Shown one piece after another: positions 17,065 to 25,031 of a stretch of DNA of 64,000 nt; position 1 is the stretch's first letter, and each line of letters begins with the position of its first letter. The notes beneath the pieces are model-generated. The model was given only the letters and a program-made list of their open reading frames with translations. It searched no databases and was not told the origin of the DNA. The stretch lies in NCBI GenBank assembly GCA_043769985.1, contig JAYVIV010000213.1, positions 1 to 64,000 of the forward strand, given 5' to 3'. A program made the translations under genes and the position numbers. Source of the DNA: Arcicella sp043769985. GTDB taxonomy: Bacteria; Bacteroidota; Bacteroidia; Cytophagales; Spirosomataceae.

Positions 17065-17376
17065 TTACGAAATAGACATTTCAGTATCCATTAAAGATAC
17101 TTTGAAATTTACTTTTGCTCTTAAAGCGGTAAAAACTTTCAAAACAGTATGAATTGTAACATTACTGGCATTTTTCTCTAATTTTGAGATTTGAGATTTT
17201 TGTACGCCTACTAATTCCCCTAATTCTACTTGCGTAAGATTACGTTCCTTACGAGTCTTTTTAATCATATCTCCCAATAAATCAAGTTGTAATCTAAACT
17301 CAAATTCATCTCTTCTGGGAGTTCCTTTAACTCCCATGAATTCATCTTGTATTTCATCAAGCGTGTATGTCTTCAT
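17065..17376 (-). CDS. XRE-family antitoxin (HigA-like)
   Basis: A 103-aa helix-turn-helix protein. I start it at 17376 (MKTYTLDEIQDEFMGVKG); the frame extends ten codons further but overlaps the upstream gene. The HTH is at about residues 37-92: IKKTRKERNLTQVELGELVG, then VQKSQISKLEKNASNVTIHT. An N-terminal segment before the HTH that wraps the toxin is typical of this antitoxin type. It directly follows a toxin gene broken by a nonsense codon, so this antitoxin may be an orphan. Confidence 0.87.
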   Translation of the reverse strand: MKTYTLDEIQDEFMGVKGTPRRDEFEFRLQLDLLGDMIKKTRKERNLTQVELGELVGVQKSQISKLEKNASNVTIHTVLKVFTALRAKVNFKVSLMDTEMSIS

Positions 17377-17402
17377 ATTTAATATTTTTATATTGTGAAC
17401 TT

Positions 17403-17741
17403 TCAACTTTTATTCTCAAAATATAAATCTCTGATATTTTCAGCTTTTTCTATTTCAGTCACAGGAACTTTATCGACTTTCTTAACAAATCCATGAGTTG
17501 CTATAACGAATGTATCAGTGTCTCCTGTTTTATCCCAAAATGCCAAAAGACGGTATTGCAACCCGTTGTATCTTGTTCTAAATTCCCAGATGTTGCCAAC
17601 CAATTTTTTGAATAGTTTTGGGTCATTTTGTTCTTTTGACTTTTTAATATTGTAAATAATTTTATCAAAAGTTTTTTCATCTAATTTACTTAGAAAGCCT
17701 CTTGCTTCTTCTAAGAATTATACTTCAAATTTACTTGGCAT
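17403..17741 (-). pseudogene. RelE/ParE-type (Gp49-like) toxin gene with in-frame stop at codon 8
   Basis: Reading from ATG at 17741 gives MPSKFEV, a TAA stop (17718-17720), then in the same frame FLEEARGFLSKLDEKTFDKI ... LFKKLVGNIWEFRTRYNGL ... VIATHGFVKKVDKVPVTEIE and a normal end. This is a full-length phage-Gp49/HigB-type toxin of about 112 residues, intact except for the stop. Only an inner restart such as the TTG at 17603 (66 aa, lacking the first half of the fold) could be translated. The toxin is therefore probably inactive while its antitoxin remains. A sequencing error is the alternative. Confidence 0.8.
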
Positions 17742-17931
17742 TAGCTTTTTGGTTATGAATCACCTCTACATTAAATAGTTTTCATAGATGATTCGGTGTT
17801 GAATATTATTAAATTGTTGTGCCGTAGAAATGTATTTTTTATCACTAAAAACTGATAAAAATAAAAGCACAAACAAACTTACAAAAAGTTTCCATATAAT
17901 TCAACTTTTACTAAGAAATAAATTTTAAAAT

Positions 17932-18645
17932 CTACAAAACCCGATACAAAAGTTCCTGTTCTGACAGCAAATCATGAAAAGAAAATGACAAATATTGATG
18001 CTGTTTTACTACTTGAAAAATGCACTGCGTAATCAATTTTCCATCACGATTCATACGCATATCGTTGTGGATGTCGCCTGTGCCTCCGTGTAGGTGGAAA
18101 TCTATTACTTGCTCACGGGTAAAATTGGGATTTTGTTGTCTGAAATCAGTAAACCAATGTTCTCTTTCGGTTCTAATTTCTTTTGGATAAAGCGTCGCCG
18201 ATGACCAAATATGAGCTTCTTCGGGTTTTTTGGAAGTGTAACTAAGCGTTGAACCGTCCCATCTGAATTCACAGATTTTTAAAAATTCTTTATGATGAAT
18301 TATTACTAACGTAAAGTTTTCAATATTCTCAAAAGAATAATTTCCTATAAAATTATCAACGGTATCAAACTTGAAAAAATCTAAAATTATTTGTCCTCTA
18401 CTTTGTCGGTATGGTGGGTTATGAACGTGATTTTCTGAGGCTCCATTTAGTAAACAAACCGTAAAATCATCGGAGGTTGCAATCCAAGTTCCACCCGCTT
18501 GGGCATCTTTTGGAAAGAAAACTTGCTTGCCGTTGATATTATATTTTTTAGGTGGAATTGCCTTTGGACGGGCAATAGCTTCGTCTCTATTATTCGTTAA
18601 AATATAGCCTGAATTAATCGTAGGAAGGTATGTAAGGACGCACAT
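17932..18645 (-). CDS. NRDE family protein (TANGO2-like)
   Basis: A 237-aa member of the NRDE/TANGO2 family. It begins MCVLTYLP with Cys2 in the position conserved in Ntn-hydrolase-like members, and has the name-giving NNRDE motif (residues ~18-22, YILTNNRDEAIARP), followed by AGGTWIATSDDFTVCLLNG. The family has been linked to haem or lipid handling in eukaryotes; bacterial function is unknown. It is preceded by half of a GTTATGAA-family repeat. Confidence 0.88.
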   Translation of the reverse strand: MCVLTYLPTINSGYILTNNRDEAIARPKAIPPKKYNINGKQVFFPKDAQAGGTWIATSDDFTVCLLNGASENHVHNPPYRQSRGQIILDFFKFDTVDNFIGNYSFENIENFTLVIIHHKEFLKICEFRWDGSTLSYTSKKPEEAHIWSSATLYPKEIRTEREHWFTDFRQQNPNFTREQVIDFHLHGGTGDIHNDMRMNRDGKLITQCIFQVVKQHQYLSFSFHDLLSEQELLYRVL

Positions 18646-18652
18646 CTTTTCA

Positions 18653-18681
18653 GTTATGAATTATGAGTTATGAATTATGAT
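18653..18681. repeat. Single arm of the GTTATGAATTATGAG repeat family
   Basis: GTTATGAATTATGAG iterated about twice, matching the left arm of the palindrome between atpD and atpC, but without the complementary arm. Lies just upstream of the NRDE gene start. Confidence 0.6.
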
Positions 18682-18732
18682 TAGATAGAATTATAATTTT
18701 AGGATTTAAAATAGTTTTTCTATCACACATAT

Positions 18733-18766
18733 TTTCGTTCCCCCTCTGGGGGTTAGGGGGCTATTC
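18733..18766. repeat. Partial TAGCCCCCTAACCCCC-type repeat
   Basis: On the minus strand ATAGCCCCCTAACCCCCAGA followed by GGGGGAACG: a short G/C-tract palindrome in very AT-rich surroundings. Same family as 39874-40026. Its first bases encode the last residues (R-I-A-P) and stop codon of the DinB-like gene. Confidence 0.7.
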
Positions 18767-19247
18767 TATAACGAATTGTCGAATGAGCAACGCCGAAGTT
18801 TTTTGGGATTTCAATTTCGGGGTAAACTTCGTTTAATCCAATTTTGATGATGGCTAAATGGTGAATGGTGTGTTCGATTAAATACGTTAATTCACGGAAA
18901 AAACTACTTGGAATATCCAATATTTCGTCTCCTCCAAATTTACTTTTTAAGATTAAATTCTGATCAAATTTTAAGGTTTGTAGTTGATGTTTGACGTTTT
19001 CCAATGTTTCAATCGTAAAATCTTTATCAATCTCAATCAAAAGATTTCTTTCACGAGCATCATAATCAACTACTCCATTTTCATAGCCTTTTAATGCACA
19101 CAAATAAAACTCAGTAATATGTCTGACGTGCTGCCCAACTGTACTGTAATGTAAGGGTTGAAGGGCATCTTTATAAACCACTGATTCTATATCATTCAGT
19201 AAATCAATGAGTTGGTCTATTATTTCTATGTTAGTTTGTTGAAGCAT
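18753..19247 (-). CDS. DinB-like metal-binding four-helix protein
   Basis: A DinB/DUF1572-type four-helix bundle of 164 aa from ATG 19247 (MLQQTNIEIIDQLIDLLNDI). The frame extends 26 codons upstream to 19325, but that part encodes a low-complexity repeat (TTCGATATTCGAT), so the inner start is chosen. Metal-ligand candidates: His in YSTVGQHVRHITEF and in YLIEHTIHHLAIIKIG. Members act as thiol-dependent transferases or stress proteins; the substrate here is unknown. The C-terminal IAP and stop codon come from a G/C-rich intergenic repeat. Confidence 0.82.
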   Translation of the reverse strand: MLQQTNIEIIDQLIDLLNDIESVVYKDALQPLHYSTVGQHVRHITEFYLCALKGYENGVVDYDARERNLLIEIDKDFTIETLENVKHQLQTLKFDQNLILKSKFGGDEILDIPSSFFRELTYLIEHTIHHLAIIKIGLNEVYPEIEIPKNFGVAHSTIRYRIAP

Positions 19248-19339
19248 TTTATTTCGATATTCGATTTTTGTTGTTCGATGTTCGGTATTCCAATTTTTAA
19301 TGTTTTGTAACGGAGGTGAAGCCAATTTCCGAAAGCCTT

Positions 19340-19873
19340 TTATTCTCTCACCGCATTTATTGTAATCGTAAAAGTTACATTATCCCCCATCCCGAAAGTA
19401 CCTCCACCAACTTTCCAATCACGACGGTCAATAACGGTACTTCCTTGAAAAGTGGCTTTATCACCCTCCTGTTTGAAGATAAAAGGAATCTTTACATTCT
19501 TAGTAGTTTCCTTCATTGTCAAGTCAAAATAACCCACGTAATTATTCCCCTCCTTTTCAATTTTGGTGGTTTTCATTTTCAATTTTGGATATTTAGCCAC
19601 GTTGAAAAAATCTTCTTTTTCTCGTATGTGTCTGTTTCTGAGGTTATTACCCGTATCAACAGTACTGGCATCAACCGTTCCAGTCAAACTTGAATTAGCC
19701 AAATCATTCTGGTCAAATTTCAATATCCCTGAAAAGCCTTTAAAATTCCCGTTCACAGTTGTTCCCAACATCTTCATTTTGAAATTAACACCTGCTGTTA
19801 TGGGCTTCCAGTTTTGAGAAAGAGCTGAATTTGTTAGATATACGCAAAAGATAAAAATTAAGACTTTTTTCAT
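19340..19873 (-). CDS. YceI family protein, exported
   Basis: Periplasmic lipocalin-like protein of 177 aa that binds isoprenoid-type ligands in studied homologues. Signal peptide MKKVLIFIFCVYLTNSALSQ, then the YceI pattern: VNGNFKGFSGILKFDQND, VDASTVDTGNNLRNRHIREK (the family's D-x-x-R-DxH-like region), MKETTKNVKIPF and GDNVTFTITINAVRE. Third gene of a leftward set with the barrel and DM13 genes (gaps of 29 and 45 bases), suggesting an operon devoted to an envelope function. Confidence 0.9.
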   Translation of the reverse strand: MKKVLIFIFCVYLTNSALSQNWKPITAGVNFKMKMLGTTVNGNFKGFSGILKFDQNDLANSSLTGTVDASTVDTGNNLRNRHIREKEDFFNVAKYPKLKMKTTKIEKEGNNYVGYFDLTMKETTKNVKIPFIFKQEGDKATFQGSTVIDRRDWKVGGGTFGMGDNVTFTITINAVRE

Positions 19874-19902
19874 TCGTTTTATTGAGTTAATGAAGTATAA
19901 TG

Positions 19903-20637
19903 TTAAAATTTATAAGAAACTGCAACCATTGGCATAAGGCTTTTAGACCGCCACGTATCGTTTAATCTACCGTTAATTTCAACTTTCTTTTCGGTTGTTA
20001 ATTCAACGAATTGAAAACTTGCTCCCGCTCTTATTCCAATTTTGTTTGTCACCCAATAACGGGCATAAATCTCAGAATTTAAACTACCTATGTCTGAATC
20101 ACTGATTAATAGAAAATTATAAGTCTCGGGATTGGAAGGAGAAGAAGTTGAACCATCTTGAAATTTACGTTTGTTTCTTCTTGATATTAAATCGCCCGTA
20201 ACGGTTGTTCCCCACGTTTTTCCTATGGCATCAATATTAAAACCGACTTCTAATTTATCAGAAATGGCATACTGCAAAATCACGCCAATGTTTACGGCAA
20301 ATGTCTGAAATGACTTTACTCTAAACGTATCAATATTTGCAATGATATCATCCGAAAACAAGGCAGAAAAACTTGCCGTCCCAGAAGTAAATCTGGCAGG
20401 TGCAGTTCTGAAATCTGTTTCTCCACCAAAATAAGGTGTTACACGAGCAACATAACCAATTTTAAAACGGTTGGATTTGCCAATGCCCCATAATTGCGTA
20501 AATGACAGGGCGGGTGAAAAACCAGTTTTGCCCGCACCGATAGCTAAATCAAAAGTTTTATAGGTTTTATCAAGCCCTTGGGCTGAAAGATTAAAAGTAA
20601 AAACACTTAAAAGTAAGTAAATAGCGACTTTTTTCAT
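19903..20637 (-). CDS. Predicted outer-membrane beta-barrel protein
   Basis: A 244-aa exported protein with signal peptide (MKKVAIYLLLSVFTFNLSAQ) and alternating hydrophobic strands ending in an aromatic residue (KSLMPMVAVSYKF), the hallmark of outer-membrane barrels. No named family recognised. It lies between the DM13 lipoprotein and YceI genes, so it may be a porin-like partner for them. Confidence 0.75.
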   Translation of the reverse strand: MKKVAIYLLLSVFTFNLSAQGLDKTYKTFDLAIGAGKTGFSPALSFTQLWGIGKSNRFKIGYVARVTPYFGGETDFRTAPARFTSGTASFSALFSDDIIANIDTFRVKSFQTFAVNIGVILQYAISDKLEVGFNIDAIGKTWGTTVTGDLISRRNKRKFQDGSTSSPSNPETYNFLLISDSDIGSLNSEIYARYWVTNKIGIRAGASFQFVELTTEKKVEINGRLNDTWRSKSLMPMVAVSYKF

Positions 20638-20682
20638 TATTGAAATTTGTTAATTTTGGAACAAGTATGGTTTAATTTTGAA

Positions 20683-21108
20683 TTATTCTAATTTTGCACT
20701 ACCAAACAAAACAGTAAACTGCTGACACCAAATCAACACATATTTTTGTTTAGTCAAATCTGCACTGGCAGGTATATCAAGCACAAAAGTTCCTGTTTTA
20801 GACAATTTCATTACTGAAGTAAATCCTTTTGCTACTTTATCCTCCGCTAAATAAACGTACAAATCAGGACCAGCGTCTGTTTTGAAATTCTCAAAAGAAA
20901 GGTATTTTTTCTTGGCATCTGTTTTATCTGCCACTACTTTCACCGTGCCAGAAGTTGGATGAACACCATTTGCAAAAGTACCTAATAACTCTTGCGTGCC
21001 ACCTACAACTGCGGGAGGAATTGTTTGAGTAATGGGAGTCAATTCTTCATTCTTTATACACGACCACGATAGTAAAGACATTGAGAAAACTACTAAGATT
21101 TTTTTCAT
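20683..21108 (-). CDS. DM13 domain lipoprotein
   Basis: A 141-aa lipoprotein: signal MKKILVVFSMSLLSWSC with lipobox Cys17. The rest is a DM13 domain: HPTSGTVKVVADK, YLSFENFKTDAGPDLYVYLA (conserved GPDLYVYL) and YVLIWCQQFTVLFGSAKLE with the conserved Cys in the WC motif. DM13 domains are proposed to take part in extracellular redox or electron transfer. First gene of the DM13, barrel, YceI set. Confidence 0.85.
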   Translation of the reverse strand: MKKILVVFSMSLLSWSCIKNEELTPITQTIPPAVVGGTQELLGTFANGVHPTSGTVKVVADKTDAKKKYLSFENFKTDAGPDLYVYLAEDKVAKGFTSVMKLSKTGTFVLDIPASADLTKQKYVLIWCQQFTVLFGSAKLE

Positions 21109-21433
21109 GATATTATTCGTTTATTTGCATGACAAAATTGAGAAAATTATGTGTAATACTTTGTCGGATATATGACCTTTACGAGAAATTATGGTTGGAA
21201 GTTCAATTTACAACATTTCAATGAAACCTATATTTTACGGATTACTAACTTTCAATGTTTCATTTCAACCATATATCACGAGTTTGAAATAATTTTAATT
21301 ATTTAAACGTCATTTATTCAAATAAAATTGAATAAAAAGCCAAAAATCACGTATTTTTGATAAATACTTACAAAAACACACTTATAAATACTTTTCCTAA
21401 CGATTTACCGCCACAATTTATACCCACCGCCCT
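21109..21433. other. Divergent intergenic region (DM13 operon / NtrC-like gene)
   Basis: 325 bases without a gene, containing the divergent promoters. An inverted pair ATGGTTG/CAACCAT (about 21191 and 21267) may be an operator. The rightward -7 box is listed separately. Confidence 0.5.
21328..21359 (+). promoter_or_regulatory. Bacteroidota promoter of the NtrC-like gene
   Basis: TTG at 21328-21330, 21-base spacer, then TATTTTTG at 21352-21359, fitting -33/-7 TAnnTTTG. The transcript would begin about 65 bases before the ATG. Confidence 0.55.
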
Positions 21434-22597
21434 ATGGCAAAATTATTAATTATTGACGATGAAAAAGCAATTCGTGGAGCGTTGAGGGACATCCTCGAAT
21501 ACGAAGGCTATTCAATTGAAGAAGCCAGTGATGGCGAACAAGGATTGGAATTAGTAACCAAGAATGACTATGATGTAGTGCTTTGCGATATTCGTATGCC
21601 CAAAATTGAGGGTTTGGATTTACTGCAAAAAGCTTCAGAAATGGGTAAGGGAGCTCAATTCATCATGATTTCCGCCTTTGGAAACGTAGAAACTGCCGTG
21701 GAAGCCACAAAACGTGGAGCCTTCGATTTTATCTCGAAACCACCAGATTTAAACCGTTTGCTAGTGACTGTCCGTAACGCTTTGGAGCGTGGAAAGATGA
21801 TTGTCGAAACGAAAGTTTTGAAGAAAAGAGTCTATAAACTTAATGAAATCGTTGGAGAATCTGACGCAATCAAACGAGTGAAAGATACGTCTGACAGAGT
21901 TGGACCCACTGAAGCACGGGTACTTATCACAGGACCAAATGGTTCAGGTAAAGAGATGGTTGCCAAGCGTTTACACGAAAGAAGTGGACGTTCACACATG
22001 CCTTTGATTGAAGTAAACTGTGCCGCAATTCCATCTGAATTAATTGAATCTGAATTGTTTGGACATGAAAAAGGAGCGTTTACTTCTGCCATCAAACAAA
22101 GAATTGGGAAATTTGAACAAGCCGACGGTGGAACACTTTTCTTAGATGAAATTGGGGATATGTCACTTTCAGCACAAGCAAAAGTTTTGAGAGCTTTGCA
22201 GGAAAGTAAAATCACGAGAGTAGGTGGCGATAAAGAAATCAAAATCAACGTGCGTGTTTTTGCTGCTACCAATAAGAATTTACCTTTGGAAATTGCCGAA
22301 GGACGTTTCAGAGAAGATTTATTTCACCGTCTGAACGTAATTCCAATTCACGTTCCAGCTTTGGCTCAACGTCCTGATGATGTGCCTTTATTGGTTGAAA
22401 AATTCTTGGGAGATGTGGCTGATGAATACGGTCAAGCATCAAAAGAAGTTGAAGCTGATGCCATGAAATATCTGCAAGCATTGCCGTGGACAGGTAATGT
22501 GCGTGAGCTTCGGAATGTGGTTGAGCGTTTGGTGATTATGTGTAATGACGTGATTACGCTCGACGATGTGAAGTTATTTGCGATGCCTATGATTTAG
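21434..22597 (+). CDS. NtrC-type response regulator lacking the DNA-binding domain
   Basis: A 387-aa regulator with an intact receiver domain (residues 1-118; phosphorylatable Asp in DYDVVLCDIRMPK, Lys in FDFISKPPD) and a sigma-54 AAA+ domain (about 135-370). Walker A is GPNGSGKE, Walker B TLFLDEIG. The sigma-54 contact loop reads GAFTSA instead of GAFTGA. The protein stops after FAMPMI, so the C-terminal Fis-type helix-turn-helix is missing. It could activate sigma-54 polymerase from solution or work by another route. The only CTAG seen in the window lies inside this gene (21761). Its stop codon is the first part of a palindrome. Confidence 0.93.
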   Translation: MAKLLIIDDEKAIRGALRDILEYEGYSIEEASDGEQGLELVTKNDYDVVLCDIRMPKIEGLDLLQKASEMGKGAQFIMISAFGNVETAVEATKRGAFDFISKPPDLNRLLVTVRNALERGKMIVETKVLKKRVYKLNEIVGESDAIKRVKDTSDRVGPTEARVLITGPNGSGKEMVAKRLHERSGRSHMPLIEVNCAAIPSELIESELFGHEKGAFTSAIKQRIGKFEQADGGTLFLDEIGDMSLSAQAKVLRALQESKITRVGGDKEIKINVRVFAATNKNLPLEIAEGRFREDLFHRLNVIPIHVPALAQRPDDVPLLVEKFLGDVADEYGQASKEVEADAMKYLQALPWTGNVRELRNVVERLVIMCNDVITLDDVKLFAMPMI

Positions 22598-22683
22598 TTA
22601 CTCGTTATCGGTTATCAAAAATGCTGGTTCGGAAGTATAGTTCCAAATCAGCATTTTTTGTTTACTTGTTACTGATAACTAAA
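22593..22683. repeat. Palindrome/bidirectional terminator, TTAGTTACTCGTTATC family
   Basis: Arms of about 42 bases (22593-22634 and 22641-22683). The outer part is iterated GTTAT/GTTACT words; the inner part is a classical terminator with AAAAATGCTGG / TCAGCATTTTTT. It separates two convergent genes and contains the stop codon of the regulator gene. Confidence 0.85.
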
Positions 22684-22684
22684 C

Positions 22685-23275
22685 CTACGAAGCCTTTTTT
22701 GTATCTTTTACTTTCTCTTTTTTCTTCTCTTTCACTGAACCTTCTTTCTCTGAACTTTCAGACTTAGTCTTTTCTTTAGGAATAATAGCCGTCTCAGGTT
22801 TTACTGATTTATCATTCGGAATATAAAAGCCCGTTGAGTTCACAATTTTCCATTCGCCTTTAATTAACTCCATAATGCGAGTTTCTTTTGAGGACTCCTT
22901 TTTGTCTTTAATCTTTTTTTTTTGGTCAAAAGTTACCCAAATATACGTTGGATTAACTTTTCTGAAATTATAATTTTCTCGTTTGAAAGTTGCTTTTACA
23001 GACTTTGAATTTCCCTTAAAATAATTAGTTACAAAAGGCATAATACTATCCCATCCTTCCTTCTGAAATCCTTCTTCTTTTTCAATTTTTGCCCAATAAG
23101 TTTGTGGGGTTTGGCGATATGAATTCGACCATTTTTCTATATTTCGAGCATAGAAAAATTTTGCTTCATCGGCAATAACTTTTTTAATTTCGTCTTGTTC
23201 TTCAGGCGAAGTAATATTCTGAGCAAATGATTTTGTGATGAATAAAACAAATAGTAGGATTAAGTAAGGTTTCAT
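22685..23275 (-). CDS. Secreted protein, NTF2/SnoaL-like with Lys/Glu-rich tail
   Basis: A 196-aa exported protein from ATG 23275 (MKPYLILLFVLFITKSFAQ signal); the longer frame adds 17 residues before the signal. Residues 25-140 look like an NTF2-like (DUF4440-style) fold: EEQDEIKKVIADEAKFFYAR, WDSIMPFVTNYFKG, ETRIMELIKGEWKIVNSTGF. The last 40 residues are an extreme Lys/Glu/Ser tail (KEGSVKEKKKEKVKDTKKAS), likely disordered. Function unknown. Confidence 0.72.
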   Translation of the reverse strand: MKPYLILLFVLFITKSFAQNITSPEEQDEIKKVIADEAKFFYARNIEKWSNSYRQTPQTYWAKIEKEEGFQKEGWDSIMPFVTNYFKGNSKSVKATFKRENYNFRKVNPTYIWVTFDQKKKIKDKKESSKETRIMELIKGEWKIVNSTGFYIPNDKSVKPETAIIPKEKTKSESSEKEGSVKEKKKEKVKDTKKAS

Positions 23276-23453
23276 GAGCTTTCTGTTTAGATTATGGGTG
23301 TGAAGATAGGAGAAAAAATTTGACACTCAAAACACAAAAATACATTCATATTGGCTGAAATTGCAAAAATAACCTTCCATTAAAAATATCAATTGTCAAA
23401 AATATTATCACACTTTTGTATCTTTATTGGATAAACATTAACCAACAACAAAC

Positions 23454-24920
23454 ATGAGAAAACTCTTAATCATCCTACTAACATTAACCACCCTAACAGC
23501 CTTCTCTCAAAAAAAGAAGTCCATTGTAACAGTCCCACAAAACACTGATAAACAGACCATTATCTCCAACATCGACAAACGTTTTGACGAATATGCTGGC
23601 ATTTCAAAGCAAATCTGGAATTATGCAGAGTTGGGTTATATGGAAGAAAAATCTTCTATTTTATTACAAGAATTACTAAAAAAAGAAGGCTTTAACGTTC
23701 AGGCAGGTATTGCAGGAATCCCAACGGCTTTTTTGGCAACTTTTGGTGAAGGCAAACCAGCGATTGGGATTTTGGGAGAATATGACGCTCTTCCAGGATT
23801 AGCTCAAGAATCTGTACCAGAAATAAAACCAATTCCAAACCAAAAAGGCGGACATGGTTGTGGACATAATCTTTTCGGTACGGCATCAGTTGCGGCAGCT
23901 ATTGAAGTGAAAAATTGGCTACAAAAATCGGGACAAAAAGGAACTATTAAACTGTATGGTTGTCCTGCCGAAGAAGGTGGTTCGGGCAAAGTTTACATGG
24001 TTCGTGAAGGGCTTTTTAATGATGTAGATGTGGTTTTGCATTGGCATCCAGGTTCTCAAAACTCAGCCGATGCGGGAACTTCTTTGGCAAATAAAAACGC
24101 CAAATTCCGTTTCAAAGGCATTGCGGCACACGCTGCGGCATCGCCAGAAAGAGGTCGTTCAGCTTTGGATGGCGTTGAATCAATGAATATGATGGTAAAT
24201 ATGATGCGTGAACACATTCCGCAAGATACTCGAATTCATTATGTAATAACGAAGGGCGGAGATGCCCCAAATGTGGTTCCTGCCTACGCTGAAGTGTATT
24301 ATTACGCTCGTCATAAAGACCGAGATATCGTGCAAAGCATTTGGAAAAGGATGGAAAATGCCGCTCAAGGAGCTGCTCTCGGAACGGGAACAAAAGTAGA
24401 ATGGGAAGTTTTGGGAGGGGTTTTTAACCTTCTACCAAATGTTACATTAGCTGAAACGATGCACAATAATTTAGCGATGGTTGGTGGCGTAACTTATACG
24501 GAAGAAGAGAAAAATTTTGCTGAAAAAATCGCTGAAACTTTGGGTGAGCAAAAACAGCCTATCGAAAATGCCAGTAAGGTAAAAGATTTTAGAGATGCTT
24601 CTGAAAGTGCGACAAGTGGAGGTTCAACGGATGTAGGAGATGTCAGTTGGACGGTGCCGACTGTTGGTTTACAAACTGCCACATGGGTTTCTGGTTCTGC
24701 CGCCCATAGTTGGCAATCAACGGCGGCAAGTGGCATGACGATTGGGCAAAAAGGTATGATTGTTGCCGCTAAAACTTTGGCTTGTACGGCTTTGGATTTG
24801 TATAAAGATGCCGCACTTATCGAAAAAGCAAAAGCAGAATGGTTACAGAAACGTGGGGGCAATTTTAAATATGAGGCACTTTTGGGCGATAGAAAACCTG
24901 CCTTGGATTATCGTAAATAG
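23454..24920 (+). CDS. M20 family amidohydrolase (AbgB-like), exported
   Basis: A 488-aa metallo-amidohydrolase related to p-aminobenzoyl-glutamate hydrolase subunit B. Signal peptide MRKLLIILLTLTTLTAFSQ. Metal-site motifs: GILGEYDALPGLAQE, GGHGCGHNLFGTASV, GCPAEEGGSGKVYM and VVLHWHPGS. The lid/dimerisation domain follows (AHAAASPERGRSALDGVESM). It cleaves an amide bond of an N-acyl amino acid or dipeptide; the precise substrate cannot be told. It ends 10 bases before a long palindrome acting as terminator. Confidence 0.92.
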   Translation: MRKLLIILLTLTTLTAFSQKKKSIVTVPQNTDKQTIISNIDKRFDEYAGISKQIWNYAELGYMEEKSSILLQELLKKEGFNVQAGIAGIPTAFLATFGEGKPAIGILGEYDALPGLAQESVPEIKPIPNQKGGHGCGHNLFGTASVAAAIEVKNWLQKSGQKGTIKLYGCPAEEGGSGKVYMVREGLFNDVDVVLHWHPGSQNSADAGTSLANKNAKFRFKGIAAHAAASPERGRSALDGVESMNMMVNMMREHIPQDTRIHYVITKGGDAPNVVPAYAEVYYYARHKDRDIVQSIWKRMENAAQGAALGTGTKVEWEVLGGVFNLLPNVTLAETMHNNLAMVGGVTYTEEEKNFAEKIAETLGEQKQPIENASKVKDFRDASESATSGGSTDVGDVSWTVPTVGLQTATWVSGSAAHSWQSTAASGMTIGQKGMIVAAKTLACTALDLYKDAALIEKAKAEWLQKRGGNFKYEALLGDRKPALDYRK

Positions 24921-24930
24921 TACTCCAATT

Positions 24931-25029
24931 AATAGACCACGGATTTTACGGATTAGGCAGATTTACACAGATTTTTTTTGATACTTAATCTGTGTAAATC
25001 TATCCAATTCGTAAAATCCGTGGTCTATT
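24931..25029. repeat. Palindrome, GACCACGGATT family
   Basis: 43-base arms (24931-24973 and 24987-25029) with about three mismatches; arm of iterated ACGGATTT/ACAGATTT words, outer end AATAGACCACGG. It sits between convergent genes and probably serves as a bidirectional terminator. Related copies at 46581, 57636 and 58784. Confidence 0.92.
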
Positions 25030-25031
25030 TT

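Noticed and set aside
21832..22272. 146-codon antisense open frame inside the NtrC-like gene
   Set aside because: A shadow of a well-conserved coding sequence; serine- and proline-rich composition typical of antisense frames.
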